From Pelagihabitans sp947500445 (GTDB taxonomy: Bacteria > Bacteroidota > Bacteroidia > Flavobacteriales > Flavobacteriaceae), in assembly GCF_050589625.1 (NCBI RefSeq), contig NZ_JBNGOP010000017.1:1-64000 (forward strand): a stretch of 64,000 nt of DNA, written 5' to 3'. Shown here piece by piece: positions 15,491 to 23,666 of the stretch. Each line of letters opens with the position of its first letter. The first letter of the stretch is position 1. Both the position numbers and the translations under genes were made by a program. Under the pieces are notes generated by a model. It saw only the letters and a list, made by a program, of their open reading frames with translations. It was not told the origin of the DNA and made no database searches.

Positions 15491-16530
15491 CGTATTATAT
15501 CGACTCCTTTCCGGGCAGGCAACTGCCGATCAACGATGTGGCGTACCGCTATTTTGGGGGTACCGCTTATTTGGGCCTACAAATGGACCGCAGCTTTCAA
15601 GATCTTTTCATTAAAAACATTAGAATCCACGGTACCAATTACGGAGCTTCCAGAAAATCCAATATACGGCTCAACGTGTTCGATGAAGCCGAAAATTATC
15701 TGGCCGCACTCGTCGGAAGTGAGGCTTGTCTGACCATGTCCTCAGGGTATTTGGTGGGACAGTTGCTCGCACACCAATTGAGTGCCAAGCGTTATTGCCC
15801 GTTCTATGCGCCGGGTACCCATTCGGCTTTGCTGTCCGATACGGTATCTAGAGCTACCTCCTACCCCGAACTACGTTTACGACTGGAACACCATTTGAAA
15901 ACAAGCCCGGAACGCGCTCCCGTACTGTTTTTGGATGCCATCGATTTTTTCGGGGAAAACTATCCGGATTTCTTGGGATTACGGGAACTCCCCTTAAAGG
16001 AGCTCATCGTCGTCATAGACGATTCCCATGGCCTGGGAATCGTGGGCGAACACGGAAGCGGGGTATATAAAACCGTTCGGGGGTTTGGCCCCAAGGAGCT
16101 AATGGTGTGCGGCTCTTTGGGAAAAGGTTTCGGCATTCAGGCCGGTGCGATTTTTGGGTCGAAAAAACGAATCGCGGCAATTCAAAATTCCGCTTTTTAT
16201 GGAGGGGCCAGTCCATGCGCACCGGCGGCACTCGCTACGCTGTTGGAAGCCGAAAATATCTATGCACACAAAAGAACGGTTCTTCAAGAGCACATTGCCC
16301 TTTTCCGTTCCAAACTCGACTGCCCCGAAAGGTTTGCGAGCATGCCGCAACATCCTGCCTTTAGCTATACGGGAAAAGTACTTACCGATCATTTACGGAG
16401 TCGACAGATCATCACCACAAGTTTTAACTATCCCGAAGGTAGCGCTGCTTTAATGAACCGGATCGTACTCAGTGCGGGGCATACCAAAGCGGATATCCAT
16501 GCCCTGATCGAAGGAATCAATAGTTTGTAG
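15487..16530 (+). CDS. PLP-dependent aminotransferase class I/II, BioF/KBL-like
   Basis: 347 residues from the ATG at 15487, which overlaps the preceding stop codon (ATGA). An open frame continues upstream to 15235 but only as a shadow of the epimerase gene. Features of the alpha-oxoamine synthase fold: YRYFGGTAYLGL (BioF-type substrate entry motif), GSEACLTMSSGYLVGQLL, VVIDDSHGLGIVGEHGSG (Asp and His contacting PLP), and CGSLGKGFGIQAGAI with the PLP-binding Lys. It is about 40 residues shorter than typical BioF. No other biotin gene is in view, so 8-amino-7-oxononanoate synthase activity is doubtful. Coupling to a dipeptide epimerase suggests an amino-acid-related substrate, which is inference. 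Confidence 0.85.
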   Translation: MTYYIDSFPGRQLPINDVAYRYFGGTAYLGLQMDRSFQDLFIKNIRIHGTNYGASRKSNIRLNVFDEAENYLAALVGSEACLTMSSGYLVGQLLAHQLSAKRYCPFYAPGTHSALLSDTVSRATSYPELRLRLEHHLKTSPERAPVLFLDAIDFFGENYPDFLGLRELPLKELIVVIDDSHGLGIVGEHGSGVYKTVRGFGPKELMVCGSLGKGFGIQAGAIFGSKKRIAAIQNSAFYGGASPCAPAALATLLEAENIYAHKRTVLQEHIALFRSKLDCPERFASMPQHPAFSYTGKVLTDHLRSRQIITTSFNYPEGSAALMNRIVLSAGHTKADIHALIEGINSL

Positions 16531-16604
16531 AAACAACGGTCCATTACAGGGGCGTTGTGGCACCCAAAAAAGACCCGCCTTATGTTTTCGACCCTATTCA
16601 AAAT

Positions 16605-16637
16605 AAAAGGCCGAACGCGCTAAACGTTCGGCCTTAT
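16605..16637. terminator. Bidirectional terminator
   Basis: Hairpin AAGGCCGAACG, loop CGCTAAA, CGTTCGGCCTT (16607-16635) flanked by AAATAA on the left and ATTTG on the right. It lies between the convergent BioF-like gene and trxB. Confidence 0.85.
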
Positions 16638-16689
16638 TTGTAATCTAACTTGAAGGTTGCCTATTTTACAACTACGATAGCGGTGTACA

Positions 16690-17655
16690 TTAGGCCACCT
16701 CTTCCGGTGTTTCTATGGTCGCAAGGTAACGCTCGGCATCCAAAGCGGCCATACAGCCCGTTCCGGCAGCGGTAATGGCCTGTCGATACTCCTTGTCCTG
16801 AGAATCGCCACAAGCAAATACTCCCGGTCTGTTGGTTTTTGTGGATTTCCCTTTTGTAATGAGATATCCCGTATCATCCATATCTAACTGCCCTTTGAAG
16901 ATATCGGTATTCGGAGTATGTCCGATAGCGATAAAGAGACCTGTAATGGCGATATCCTCTTTTTCACCGGTTTGGTTGTTCACCATACGTAGCCCTTCCA
17001 CAACTTGGTCTCCCAAAACCTCGTCAACCTCGGTATTGTAGCGAAGGTCAACGTTTGGTAGACTGGTCACGCGATGCTGCATGGCCTTGGAGGCGCGCAT
17101 ATGATCTTTACGGACCAACATGGTCACCTTATTACAAATATTGGCCAAGTACGATGCTTCTTCGGCCGCAGTATCACCTCCACCGACAATGGCTACATCC
17201 TGTCCCTTATAGAAAAAACCGTCGCAAACGGCACATGCCGAAACACCGCCTCCCCGCAAGCGTTGCTCACTGGGAATATTCAGGTAACGTGCCGAGGCCC
17301 CTGTGCTTATGATTACCGTTTCGGCCTCTATGGTTTTATCGTTATCGACAGTTGCCACATGAATTCCGCCTACCTCATCGCTCAAGGTAATTGCGGTAAT
17401 CATTCCGATACGTACTTCGGTACCGAAACGTTCTGCCTGTTGTTGTAGCTGCACCATCATGCTGGGGCCGTCGATGCCCTCCGGATAGCCCGGAAAGTTA
17501 TCCACTTCGGTTGTGGTGGTAAGCTGACCGCCCGGTTCCATACCGGTATATACCACAGGCTTCAAATCGGCCCTGGCCGCATAAATTGCAGCGGTATATC
17601 CTGCTGGACCGGATCCTATGATCAATGTTTTAATTCGTTCGATTTGCGCTGACAT
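16690..17655 (-). CDS. trxB: Thioredoxin-disulfide reductase
   Basis: 321 residues, matching the low-molecular-weight bacterial enzyme. FAD-binding GSGPAGYTAAIYAARA at the N terminus, redox-active CAVCDG (the CxxC pair) near residue 140, NADPH-binding GGGDTAAEEASYL, and the C-terminal FAD motif GVFACGDSQDKEYRQAITAAGTGC. It reduces thioredoxin with NADPH in the cytosol. Monocistronic, with a -7 box just upstream. No thioredoxin gene is adjacent. Confidence 0.96.
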   Translation of the reverse strand: MSAQIERIKTLIIGSGPAGYTAAIYAARADLKPVVYTGMEPGGQLTTTTEVDNFPGYPEGIDGPSMMVQLQQQAERFGTEVRIGMITAITLSDEVGGIHVATVDNDKTIEAETVIISTGASARYLNIPSEQRLRGGGVSACAVCDGFFYKGQDVAIVGGGDTAAEEASYLANICNKVTMLVRKDHMRASKAMQHRVTSLPNVDLRYNTEVDEVLGDQVVEGLRMVNNQTGEKEDIAITGLFIAIGHTPNTDIFKGQLDMDDTGYLITKGKSTKTNRPGVFACGDSQDKEYRQAITAAGTGCMAALDAERYLATIETPEEVA

Positions 17656-17677
17656 ATCCTTAAATTATTTTGTAGAA

Positions 17678-17685
17678 CAAAAGTA
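17678..17685 (-). promoter_or_regulatory. trxB -7 element
   Basis: TACTTTTG on the minus strand (matches TAnnTTTG), 23-30 bases upstream of the trxB start. No convincing TTG is found at the expected distance, so only the -7 box is claimed. The rest of the 337-base spacer 17656-17992 holds no gene; its right half carries the promoter of the LytTR regulator. Confidence 0.45.
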
Positions 17686-17905
17686 GTTTTTTTTGAAAAA
17701 ACCTTACTTCCTACTTATTAAAAGTTATTATCGTTCTTTGCCAATTCTGAGTGGCACTTCAATTTCATTTGTCTCCTTTTTCCACTAAAACTTTCAAAAA
17801 AGATTCCCGAAACTAAATTTTAAGGCAGTGACTTTATCGTAAAAATCAGAAAATTCTTATTAACCCTTAGGAATGTGTTAATTTTTAGAAGAATCTTACC
17901 TTTTT

Positions 17906-17939
17906 TTGATAAAATATGCTAATATCGCTCTTACCTTTG
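17906..17939 (+). promoter_or_regulatory. Promoter of LytTR regulator gene
   Basis: TTG at 17906-17908 and TACCTTTG at 17932-17939, 23 bases apart, fitting the Bacteroidota consensus. The GTG start codon is at 17993, so the leader is about 48 bases. Confidence 0.5.
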
Positions 17940-17992
17940 AGTAGTGGGCCCCAAATTAGACCTGCAAAGTATTGTTACGAAAAACGTAAACC

Positions 17993-18691
17993 GTGAACAC
18001 AATTTTAAAGACCGTCATCATCGATGATTCAGGGATGCAGCTCAAAGTCATCTCTAAATTAGTAGAAAAAAATCCCCATTTGTCATTGGAATCTGCCTAT
18101 GCGAACGGGGTTGCCGCACGTGAAGGAATCCAGAACAACAATATCGACCTTATTCTGTTGGATATTGAAATGCCGGTAATCAATGGTTTCGATTTCTTGG
18201 ATGCCTTGGAACGCCGTCCACAGATCATCATCATATCGGGAAAGCCCGATTACGCTTTGCGGGCCTTTGAGTACGATGTTACCGACTACCTCCAAAAACC
18301 CATTACACCGGAGCGTTTTGATACCGCTATCCATAGGGCGGTTACAAACTATCACTACCAACGCGGCGAAAACCAATCGCAAGATTATATTTTTGTAAAC
18401 AGCAATCTACAAAAGAAGAAGGTAATCGTCGATCAAATCAAATGGATCGAAGCCCTAGGTGATTATGTAAAAATCGTTACCGCGGAACAAAAAATATTAG
18501 TGCTTTCCACGATGAAGGCCTTTCTAAAGAAACTGCCGTCCCAATTTTTAAGGATCCATAAATCGTATTCGGTCAATGTAGAAAAAATTGAAAAATTCTC
18601 CAGTACTTACGTGGAAATTGGGGAGCAACGTATTCCGATGAGCCGCTTGCGAAAAGCGGAACTTGAAAAAGCGCTTACCGATTCCATTTGA
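17993..18691 (+). CDS. LytTR family response regulator (orphan)
   Basis: 232 residues from a GTG start. Receiver domain (1-120): acidic pair in VIIDDSG, phosphoacceptor Asp in LILLDIEMP, Ser-Gly in IISGKPDYALRAF, and Lys in DYLQKPITP. LytTR DNA-binding domain (about 135-232): IFVNSNLQKKKVIVDQIKWIEALGDYVKI, then FLRIHKSYSVNVEKIEKF and IPMSRLRKAELEKAL. Such regulators are usually controlled by LytS-type kinases; none is encoded next door, so the partner must lie elsewhere. The gene is flanked by trxB (divergent) and the FGE-like gene (convergent). Confidence 0.93.
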   Translation: MNTILKTVIIDDSGMQLKVISKLVEKNPHLSLESAYANGVAAREGIQNNNIDLILLDIEMPVINGFDFLDALERRPQIIIISGKPDYALRAFEYDVTDYLQKPITPERFDTAIHRAVTNYHYQRGENQSQDYIFVNSNLQKKKVIVDQIKWIEALGDYVKIVTAEQKILVLSTMKAFLKKLPSQFLRIHKSYSVNVEKIEKFSSTYVEIGEQRIPMSRLRKAELEKALTDSI

Positions 18692-18805
18692 AACGGACCG
18701 TTTCATTTATCTCAGTAACCATCTTGCGCCTACTCCTTTAAAAAATATCGCTTTACAAGAGTCCTTCAAAAGTGGGTTGGGCATGATTGTCCCAAAACCG
18801 GGCTT

Positions 18806-19963
18806 TTATTGAGCGCTACGTAACATCTCCGCTGTAACCACCGTGCGAAAACCCAAATGCTCCTGTGCCGAATCGAGACTGGTACCCATTCGGGCAGAAA
18901 TACGATAATTGGCACAATACGAATCGCTACAGAGAAAAGACCCCCCTTTTATGACCCGTTCGCGAGCATAGGGATCTCTTTCATTAAAAGGTTGGGAAGC
19001 GCCATTGGGGTTTAGGGGCGCCGCTTTATCCGTTTTTGCCAAATCGGCATAGTAGGAACTGTTGTACCAATCACTGGTCCACTCCCAAACATTTCCGGCC
19101 ATATCGTACAAGCCAAAATCATTCGGGCGATACGACTTTACCGCTGCCCTACCCTCAAAACCATCTTCTTTGGTATTGGCTACCGGAAATTCCCCCTCCC
19201 AGGTATTCGCCATCTTCCCTAGCATCGCAATATCATCTCCCCAGGTAAACGGCATTCCTTTTTTATCGCCACGAGCGGCACGCTCCCATTCCGCTTCGGT
19301 AGGTAGCCGCCTTCCGGCCCAATTACAATACGCCAACGCATCTTCATAGGCGATATGCACCACCGGTTCCAAATCTTTGCCCACAATGGAACTTCCCGGA
19401 CCGTTAGGGTGTTTCCAGTTGGCGCCTATGGTCCAACGCCACCATTGCGAAAAGTCATATAAGTTGGGAGGTACGGTCTTTGTTTTTTTGAAGGTCAAAG
19501 AGCCGGGCTGCATAATACTGTCATGCGGTTTTGGTGTTCCTTCTGGAAGTTGGGACTTCATTTCTTCCCAATCGATTTCACGTTCGGCGATAGTTATGTA
19601 ATCCGTAGCCGCTACAAATTTTTTAAAATCGGCATTGGTCACCTCGGAAACATCCATAAAAAACCCATCTACCTTTACTTTCGCTGCAGGCTTCTCATGT
19701 TGCATCGCCATGCGATCGCCGGGTACCGCTCCCTGTAAAAACGTACCTCCCGGAATCCATACCATCCCCTCCGGAGCTTTTAGGTCCTTTGGCCTATCTA
19801 CCAATAAAGGGCTATTTATCGTCTCCGGCGATAATCCCTGCTCCGTTTTTTTTGAGGTGTCCTCCGTAGCAATCGATTCTGTACTTTTTTTACTTTTTTC
19901 TTGGCAGCCCGTTATACTGCTGCCTATTGCAATCAGTAAAAACAATTTGGTAAAAACCTTCAT
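18806..19963 (-). CDS. Formylglycine-generating-enzyme family (SUMF1) lipoprotein
   Basis: 385 residues with a lipoprotein signal (MKVFTKLFLLIAIGSSITGC), a Ser/Thr-rich linker, then a full FGE-sulfatase domain from about residue 65 (GMVWIPGGTFLQGA, VSEVTNADFKKFV, RRLPTEAEWERAARGDKKG, DMAGNVWEWTSDWYNSSYY, GGSFLCSDSYCANYR, LGFRTV). The motif near residues 340-355 keeps both cysteines that form the copper/thiol active site of true FGE, whereas many family relatives such as GldK/GldJ-like proteins lose them. FGE converts a sulfatase Cys to formylglycine. An envelope location is unusual for sulfatase maturation in bacteria, which makes the role uncertain. No sulfatase lies in the window. Confidence 0.85.
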   Translation of the reverse strand: MKVFTKLFLLIAIGSSITGCQEKSKKSTESIATEDTSKKTEQGLSPETINSPLLVDRPKDLKAPEGMVWIPGGTFLQGAVPGDRMAMQHEKPAAKVKVDGFFMDVSEVTNADFKKFVAATDYITIAEREIDWEEMKSQLPEGTPKPHDSIMQPGSLTFKKTKTVPPNLYDFSQWWRWTIGANWKHPNGPGSSIVGKDLEPVVHIAYEDALAYCNWAGRRLPTEAEWERAARGDKKGMPFTWGDDIAMLGKMANTWEGEFPVANTKEDGFEGRAAVKSYRPNDFGLYDMAGNVWEWTSDWYNSSYYADLAKTDKAAPLNPNGASQPFNERDPYARERVIKGGSFLCSDSYCANYRISARMGTSLDSAQEHLGFRTVVTAEMLRSAQ

Positions 19964-20130
19964 ATTTTAGAATCTCTGGTATTTTCGCTAAAGTTAAACG
20001 CTATTTTTTAGTTCCCATGAAAAGGAATGTCCCAAAACTATGTTTATTTACAAAATCAAATATCCTCTTCATCGTTTCTGATTTGTTCGTATACCATTTC
20101 TGGTGTTCCTTTGTGCAGAACATCCACATA

Positions 20131-20165
20131 AAAAACCGGCCCACCTTTTAAAAAGTGGGCCGGTT
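20131..20165 (-). terminator. Terminator downstream of xylA
   Basis: An 11-bp perfect stem AACCGGCCCAC / GTGGGCCGGTT with a 10-base loop, followed on the minus strand by a run of five Ts (20131-20135). It lies 165 bases after the xylA stop, past a palindromic element. Confidence 0.75.
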
Positions 20166-20224
20166 ATCATAAAACGTATTTTAAACTTTTCTGTTAGCAT
20201 CGGGGCGACCCTACACGTAAACAA

Positions 20225-20327
20225 CCTCGGGGCAAGCCCACGAGGTATTAGAACGAAAATTAACATTGATTTCGACGCAAGCGTCGAAGCATTTTAAATC
20301 TCGATTATCGAGTCAAAATTAAAATGC
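20225..20327. repeat. Nested palindromic intergenic element next to xylA
   Basis: Three hairpins in 103 bases: CCTCGGGGC-AA-GCCCaCGAGG (20225-20245, one bulged A), TTCGACGC-AA-GCGTCGAA (20271-20288, perfect), and GCATTTTAA...TTAAAATGC (20289-20327) enclosing CTCGAT-T-ATCGAG (20300-20312). The first two share a GCAAGC centre. The element ends three bases before the xylA stop codon. Together with the terminator at 20131-20165 it accounts for most of the 366-base gap 19964-20329. Confidence 0.6.
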
Positions 20328-20329
20328 GT

Positions 20330-21655
20330 CTAGATGTATTGGTTCACAATGTTTTCGAACAATTCTTGCTTACCGCTCTCCAAAGATGGTTCCCCTTGCT
20401 CAGCGGCAATGGCATAAAGATCGTTCAATTCCAGAGCACCATTTTCAAAGTCTTTCCCTTTACCGGAATCGAACGAGGCGTATCGCTTTTTACGCAAGGT
20501 CTCGTACGAGGAGGAGGAAATGATCTTATCGGCTGCCAGCAAGGCCCGTGCAAAGGTATCGGCACCTCCGATGTGCGCATGGAAAACGTCGTCCATATCG
20601 GTAGAGTTCCTTCTGATTTTTGCGTCAAAATTGACTCCTCCGCCCTGTAGTCCGCCAGCTTCCAAAAATACCAGCATCGCCTCGGTCAGCTCCAAAACGT
20701 TGTTCGGAAATTGATCGGTATCCCAACCGTTTTGGTAATCGCCCCTATTGGCATCCATACTGCCCAACATTCCCGCTTTAGCGGCAACGGCAATCTCATG
20801 TTGGAACGTATGCTGTGCAAGGGTAGCATGGTTTACCTCGATATTCATTTTAAAATCTTTTTCCAGGCCGTACTCCTTCAAAAACCCGATTGCGGTGGCA
20901 CAATCAAAATCGTACTGATGCTTCATGGGCTCCATCGGTTTGGGTTCGATAAAGAACGTTCCGGTAAAACCTTGCCCCCTGGCATAGTCCCTGGCCATAG
21001 TAAGAAAACGGCCCATATGATCCAGTTCCCTTCCCAAATCGGTATTCAATAAGGACATGTATCCTTCTCTTCCGCCCCAGAACACGTAATTCTCGCCACC
21101 CAAGGCTATAGTCGCATCCAAGGCCAACTTTATTTGCCCTCCGGCACGTGCAAGCACCTTAAAATCAGGATTGGTGGCGGCACCGTTCATATATCTGGGA
21201 TTGGAAAAGCAATTGGCGGTTCCCCACAAGAGCTTAATTCCAGATGCTTCTTTTTTATCCTTTATGTAATCGGTGATCGTTGCCAAGCGCTTTTCGGATT
21301 CGGCAAAGCTATCCGCTTCCTGTACCAAGTCGAAATCGTGAAAACAGAAGTAATCGAAACCCATTTTTCCGATAAATTCAAAAGCGGCATCCGCCTTGTC
21401 CTTTGCTGCCTGTACGGGGTCGGATGCTTGGTCCCAAGCAAAATTTTGCGTGCCCGGTCCGAACGGGTCGGCACCTTGTCCGCAGAAGGTATGCCAATAG
21501 GCAATGGCAAACTTAAAATGTTCGCTCATGGTCTTCCCCGCTACTACCTTGTTGGCATCGTAATATTTGAACGCCAACGGATTGTCCGATTCTTTTCCTT
21601 CGTATTTTATTTCACCGATACCCTTAAAGTATTCTTTGTCTCCTGTGATGACCAT
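20330..21655 (-). CDS. xylA: Xylose isomerase
   Basis: 441 residues, the size of the longer (class II) xylose isomerases typical of Bacteroidota. Characteristic sequences are FAIAYWHTFCGQGADPFGPGT, FDYFCFHDFDLV (active-site His and Asp), LLWGTANCFSNPRYMNGAATNP, VFWGGREGYMSLLNTD, NIEVNHATLAQHTFQHE (metal-binding Glu and His) and GSMDANRGDYQNGWDTDQFP (metal-binding Asp residues). It interconverts D-xylose and D-xylulose in the cytosol with divalent metals. Second gene of a minus-strand pair, 16 bases after xylB. Confidence 0.97.
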   Translation of the reverse strand: MVITGDKEYFKGIGEIKYEGKESDNPLAFKYYDANKVVAGKTMSEHFKFAIAYWHTFCGQGADPFGPGTQNFAWDQASDPVQAAKDKADAAFEFIGKMGFDYFCFHDFDLVQEADSFAESEKRLATITDYIKDKKEASGIKLLWGTANCFSNPRYMNGAATNPDFKVLARAGGQIKLALDATIALGGENYVFWGGREGYMSLLNTDLGRELDHMGRFLTMARDYARGQGFTGTFFIEPKPMEPMKHQYDFDCATAIGFLKEYGLEKDFKMNIEVNHATLAQHTFQHEIAVAAKAGMLGSMDANRGDYQNGWDTDQFPNNVLELTEAMLVFLEAGGLQGGGVNFDAKIRRNSTDMDDVFHAHIGGADTFARALLAADKIISSSSYETLRKKRYASFDSGKGKDFENGALELNDLYAIAAEQGEPSLESGKQELFENIVNQYI

Positions 21656-21671
21656 AATGTATTCCTATTTA

Positions 21672-23156
21672 TTATTTATTGATGATAGTTGTTAACTCGT
21701 TTTTCCATAGCGCATAGGCCTCCCGATACGGTTGTTGTGTTTCGGAAGGGGCGAAAGTGGTAATATAATCGTTATTCATAACATACTCCCCAAATTTATC
21801 GAAATCCCCTTGGTGGAGTCCGGCCGCTCTTGCCGCCCCTATGGCGCCGGTGGTGTTGTAAAGCTCGATTTCGTATCCGATCAATGTGGCAACGGTTATG
21901 GCAAAAATTTCAGAACGAAACAGATTATCGTTCCCTACGCGCATAACGTTTACGGTAATGCCGTCGGATTTCATGATTTCCATGCCATAAACAAAGGAAA
22001 AGGCGATACCTTCCAATGCCGCTCGGCACAAATGGGCCTTGTTATGGTTGTTCAGGTTCATGTGCAGTACATGGGAGCCGACCTCGCTATTGTTCAACAT
22101 GCGTTCGGCACCATTTCCGAAGGGAATCATGCAGACCCCATCGGAACCGATCGGGACCGTATCGGCCAAATCGTTCATTTCTTTATAGGACTCTACCGAC
22201 AGATTGTTCAACAACCATCGGTATTGTATGCCCGCTCCGTTGATACAAAGTAATTTTCCGATCCGGGGAGCACCATTTTGGGTATAATTGACATGCGCAA
22301 AGTTGTTCACCCTTGCGCTTTCTTTGGAGGACAGGCTATCCGTTACCGCGTAAACAACTCCCGAGGTACCGCCAGTGGCGGCAACTTCACCCGGTTGGAA
22401 TACGTTTAATGAAAGTGCATTGTTCGGTTGATCTCCGGCCCTATAAAAAATTGCGGTTCCTTCAGAAAGACCGGATTCGGAAGCACCTGTTGCGTTTACC
22501 GTAGATTGCTTGCCGAAGGTTGGTACGATATCGGGCACCAGTGCGGCATCAATGCCGTAATGATCCAACAAAAGTTGTGCTACCGATCCCTTTTCAAAAT
22601 CCCATAACATACCCTCAGAAAGCCCCGAAATGGTAGTATTGATGGTTCCTGACAATTTATACGCAATATAATCCCCGGGCAACATAAACTTATGGATCTT
22701 GGCATACAGCTCCGGTTCATTATCCTTTACCCATTTGAGTTTGGAGGCCGTAAAATTTGCGGGTGAATTCAGAAGACGTGTACTGCACTGCTCCGGACCT
22801 ATGGCCTCGAACGCTTCATCCCCGATGCTTACCGCCCTACTATCGCACCAGATGATAGACGGCCGTAATACCGCTCCTTGCGCATCGACTACCACCAGAC
22901 CGTGCATTTGATAGGAAATTCCGATGCCCGTAATTTCGTTCGCCTTTACCTGGTGTTCTTTTTGAAGTCTGGCTATGGCACGGCATACGTGTTTCCACCA
23001 GCGTTCCGGGTCTTGTTCCGCCCAGCCGTTTTTAAGGGCGATCATCCCCATTTCCGTTTCAGGTTCCTGCACCACGTCGATACTTTTACCCGTTGCCACG
23101 GCTACCAATGCCACTTTTATAGAGGAACTTCCAATATCCAATCCAAGATAATACAT
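21672..23156 (-). CDS. xylB: Xylulokinase
   Basis: 494 residues from the ATG at 23156 (MYYLGLDIGSSSIKVAL). An in-frame start at 23189 adds 11 non-conserved residues and is rejected because family members begin right at the phosphate-1 motif. FGGY-type kinase: N-terminal ATP phosphate loop DIGSSSIK, the MHGLVVVD substrate motif, SEGMLWDFEKGS containing the catalytic Asp, VAATGGTSGVVYAV, and RVGNDNLFRSEIFAITVATLIG in the C-terminal lobe. It phosphorylates D-xylulose to D-xylulose 5-phosphate for the pentose phosphate pathway. First gene of the xylBA unit, divergent from the MFS transporter. Confidence 0.96.
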   Translation of the reverse strand: MYYLGLDIGSSSIKVALVAVATGKSIDVVQEPETEMGMIALKNGWAEQDPERWWKHVCRAIARLQKEHQVKANEITGIGISYQMHGLVVVDAQGAVLRPSIIWCDSRAVSIGDEAFEAIGPEQCSTRLLNSPANFTASKLKWVKDNEPELYAKIHKFMLPGDYIAYKLSGTINTTISGLSEGMLWDFEKGSVAQLLLDHYGIDAALVPDIVPTFGKQSTVNATGASESGLSEGTAIFYRAGDQPNNALSLNVFQPGEVAATGGTSGVVYAVTDSLSSKESARVNNFAHVNYTQNGAPRIGKLLCINGAGIQYRWLLNNLSVESYKEMNDLADTVPIGSDGVCMIPFGNGAERMLNNSEVGSHVLHMNLNNHNKAHLCRAALEGIAFSFVYGMEIMKSDGITVNVMRVGNDNLFRSEIFAITVATLIGYEIELYNTTGAIGAARAAGLHQGDFDKFGEYVMNNDYITTFAPSETQQPYREAYALWKNELTTIINK

Positions 23157-23666
23157 TCGCTTTCTTTCAAATTTATTCCCGTAAATCAAAAAGTGTGACT
23201 ACATCCCACAACCCAATCGATTAAGCAGCCTTAAATATATAAAAAGGGACGCTTACTTTTATAGCAGATTTATGAAGCTGACAATATTAACGCATTGTTC
23301 ATTAAAATTGAGTTGGGCCAAGCGCCATTTTCACAAACGATTTGAACGATCGGTCCATATTTTTTTAATCAAAAAAAATGCGCGCTATCCGAGATTCTTG
23401 CTTCATGGGAAAAATGGAAGAATCATTGAAAACATAGAAAAATCAATGGGTCGCGAAAGTCACTATTGTTTACGCAAGTGTATAATCATCTTTCCTATTT
23501 TCACGATCATTCGGCCAGTATTGCGTTAAAATGGTAAAATAGGGCCATTTTTGTTAGCGATAAAATAATTTTAAACTATCTTTTGCCCCGAAAAAGTCAG
23601 GTCTCCCTTCGGACTTTTAGCATATTGAAACAACACAACAACTGATAAACAAACAAACCTTCAAAC
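23157..23666. other. Divergent xylB / MFS spacer, 510 bp
   Basis: No convincing gene. On the plus side a dyad AAAATGG-N10-CCATTTT (23528-23551) overlaps a possible -33 TTG (23551-23553), followed 23 bases later by TATCTTTT (23577-23584), a near match to TAnnTTTG. On the minus side TAAATTTG (23175-23168) sits too close to the xylB start to be certain. A coding frame of 85 codons at 23272-23529 has no recognisable features. The spacer probably carries operators for a xylose-responsive regulator located outside the window. Confidence 0.45.

Noticed and set aside
23272..23529. 85-codon plus-strand frame in the xylB/MFS spacer
   Set aside because: No family features, no good start signals, and it overlaps the likely regulatory region.
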